NCBI GenBank assembly: GCA_018649885.1
Contig: JABIHA010000126.1
Location: forward strand, 38,239 to 102,238
Reading direction: 5' to 3'
DNA from: Bacteriovoracaceae bacterium
GTDB taxonomy: Bacteria; Bdellovibrionota; Bacteriovoracia; Bacteriovoracales; Bacteriovoracaceae
DNA length: 64,000 nt
The notes beneath the pieces are model-generated. The model saw only the letters and a program-made list of their open reading frames with translations, did no database searches and was not told the DNA's origin. Of this stretch, positions 62,752 through 64,000 are shown one piece after another. Each line of letters opens with the position of its first letter. Positions within the stretch are counted from its first letter, which is position 1. A program made the position numbers and the translations under genes.

Positions 62752-63750
62752 CTAATAAATAGTTTGTGAATAGGGGCCAATGACTTCAATTTTATTGGTC
62801 ATAATGCCATCTAAGTTTAATTTTCTCATTTTATTGTATTCTCTAATGGAGTCCACTTGTGAGGCGTATACTTTGGTGCCGTGTTTATGGGCAAGTTCAA
62901 TAAATCGATGGGGCCACCCCCACAATACCATTTTAAATTTAAATAAACGGCCTGGCCTTCCTAAAAATCTCTCGAGGGTCTCTCTGATCGGAATCATCAT
63001 CTCTATACCATGACACTCTTTGGGAAAAACTCCCTTCCACCCCACTTTTAAATAAGTGAAGATGCACTTTTTATTGGCCTGTGAAATCTCATCCAGGACT
63101 CCCAGTTTCTTTAATTCAACCTCAAGGCCATATCTATGAGGAAAATGAATACGCTTTCTAAGATCTAGTGGATATTTTGAGACAAGTGAGACAAAGGCCT
63201 TGGCCGTTCGAAGTTTATTTCCCTTCACATTGACCAGCAGTGATTTTTTCGGATACTTCTGAAGCAGATCGAGTACTTCTTTGAAAGAGGGCATCATCCC
63301 CCAGTACTTTCCTCTAAAGGGAAAACTCTTACTTTGATCAAATGTATAGCCGTGACCAATATCCAGACTTTGTAGAAAGCTTAAGCTTTGCTTATTGGTT
63401 TCACACTCATTTTTGCTATTGCAATTGCAACCACTGGAACAACTTACATTGGTCCTACAATTTAGCGTCCAGTCATGAAAAACTACAAGGTTTTCAGGAC
63501 CGTGAGATTCCGTAGTGGGATGAACATCTAGCTCCACGATATCAGCAAACTGGTTAAAAGCGGCTTCAATCGAAACCAGGGTATTTTCCAAGTACTGGTG
63601 CTTTGGTTTATCAATCCTACTAGCAGTACAGGTTTCATTGTTTAAACCATTTCTATTGTAAGTTTGATGGATACCTCTGTGAGCAATAAGCTCAGCTCCC
63701 AGGTTAAGGGATAGTAAGGAAAGAGTGATGGCCAAGATAAGATTTTTCAT
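62752..63750 (-). CDS. Exported glycerophosphodiester phosphodiesterase
   Basis: 332 residues from ATG 63750, with a signal peptide (residues 1-18, ending LGAE). The GDPD catalytic features are present: ELIAHRGIHQTY with the active His-Arg, VELDVHPT with the metal-binding Glu and Asp, and FHDWTLNC. It cleaves glycerophosphodiesters to glycerol-3-phosphate, useful for scavenging prey lipids. A segment with many cysteines (CSSGCNCNSKNEC) is an insertion. The frame is open upstream to 63945, but that part overlaps the insertion-sequence end and would bury the signal peptide. Confidence 0.88.
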   Translation of the reverse strand: MKNLILAITLSLLSLNLGAELIAHRGIHQTYNRNGLNNETCTASRIDKPKHQYLENTLVSIEAAFNQFADIVELDVHPTTESHGPENLVVFHDWTLNCRTNVSCSSGCNCNSKNECETNKQSLSFLQSLDIGHGYTFDQSKSFPFRGKYWGMMPSFKEVLDLLQKYPKKSLLVNVKGNKLRTAKAFVSLVSKYPLDLRKRIHFPHRYGLEVELKKLGVLDEISQANKKCIFTYLKVGWKGVFPKECHGIEMMIPIRETLERFLGRPGRLFKFKMVLWGWPHRFIELAHKHGTKVYASQVDSIREYNKMRKLNLDGIMTNKIEVIGPYSQTIY

Positions 63751-63810
63751 TGTGAAAGAGTATTCAAACTTTAAAAGAATGTCTCTAGCTGAGTCTAAAT
63801 AAAATATATT

Positions 63811-64000
63811 GTAAGTGTCTGTATTTTTTACGTATACGTCCAAATAATCGACAATATCGCCGTAACTGCCCAATATACTGTTTTTAAAGAGATCGTATAG
63901 TTTGGGCAAGAAAAGGAAGTTCTCCGCGGGTCGAAGTTCGGTCATCTAGGTATTTCCAAAAACTCACACCAAGCTTTCTGCAAGTTGAGATTATTGATAA
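63811..64000 (-). mobile_element. End of an IS66-like insertion sequence
   Basis: On the plus strand the putative terminal repeat starts with GTAAGTGTCTG at 63811, the beginning typical of IS66-family ends (GTAAG). A transposase-like 3' end follows, transcribed leftward, and the element continues past the window edge. ACGTATACGT at 63830-63839 is a perfect palindrome near the tip. The family assignment is tentative. Confidence 0.45.
63884..64000 (-). CDS. Transposase C-terminus (partial)
   Basis: Partial frame running in from the right edge to TAA at 63884-63886 gives 38 residues. The peptide STCRKLGVSFWKYLDDRTS, then GELPFLAQTIRSL, is typical of the C-terminus of transposases with a CRKLG-(V/I)-SF motif and a PxLAxxIR end. 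The rest lies outside the window. It is 133 bases upstream of the GDPD start, with the terminal repeat in between. Confidence 0.6.
   Translation of the reverse strand, partial: LSIISTCRKLGVSFWKYLDDRTSTRGELPFLAQTIRSL

Noticed and set aside
63751..63945. N-terminal extension of the GDPD protein
   Set aside because: The extension overlaps the transposase end and terminal repeat in another frame, and the signal peptide begins only at the ATG at 63750.

Overview
The window is AT-rich, densely coded bacterial DNA in which many genes encode exported proteins: signal peptides or lipoboxes occur on well over a third of them. Two TIGR02147-type regulators, exported DUF4360-type proteins, a CarD-type regulator, a GLUG-repeat lipoprotein, a GLG1-like Cys-rich protein and several secreted hydrolases (phospholipase D-like, endonuclease/exonuclease/phosphatase, GDPD, alkaline phosphatase) point to a predatory deltaproteobacterium of the Bdellovibrionota, most likely the Bacteriovorax/Halobacteriovorax/Peredibacter side. 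This is inferred from gene content and base composition; no 16S gene is present.

Layout. 1-4.3 kb: an exported unknown, then rsgA overlapping an FAD-linked oxidase. 4.3-4.8 kb: tRNA-Arg(TCT) followed by a compact palindromic, tRNA-arm-like element. 4.8-8 kb: a DUF2975-like membrane protein with a small HTH regulator, an exported peptide, and an OmpR-type two-component system. 8-11.4 kb: a radical SAM protein and a bacteriohemerythrin/soluble chemoreceptor operon. 11.4-25 kb is the accessory part: a MITE-like inverted repeat, a decayed desaturase-like gene, two TIGR02147 regulators, paralogous exported proteins, feoAB, an exported protein built on a 10-residue repeat, tandem DUF4360-like genes and several exported orphans. 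25-34 kb: START-domain protein, M17 aminopeptidase with an apparent ATC start, a frameshifted gene, SpoU methyltransferase, CarD-like regulator, aldehyde dehydrogenase, DsbD and a TSUP permease. 34-40.6 kb: a block of exported hydrolases and surface proteins. 40.6-46 kb: complete PTS (EI, HPr, EIICBA of glucose/GlcNAc type), then gpsA with an apparent ATA start behind a DUF493 gene. 46-54 kb: a large exported orphan, a long aromatic amino acid hydroxylase, and a convergent five-gene operon (lepB-plsC-PTPS-SDR-lipoprotein). 54-64 kb: HD hydrolase, DnaQ/GIY-YIG-like fusion, a degenerate hydrolase-like lipoprotein, a 33-codon gene, alkaline phosphatase, a membrane ferredoxin/CBS/HHE trio, a GDPD and the end of an insertion sequence running off the right edge.

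How the genes work together. Sugar uptake by the PTS feeds glycolysis. GpsA, PlsC and LepB serve membrane synthesis and export. FeoAB brings in ferrous iron. Two separate groups (hemerythrin-chemoreceptor; HHE-CBS-ferredoxin) suggest O2, NO or redox sensing. The pterin-type PTPS and SDR genes face the pterin-dependent hydroxylase, which suggests a shared pterin theme. The least explained items are the IIDVGDLPDG repeat protein, the exported families near the TIGR02147 regulators, and two well-supported genes that lack any ATG/GTG/TTG start.
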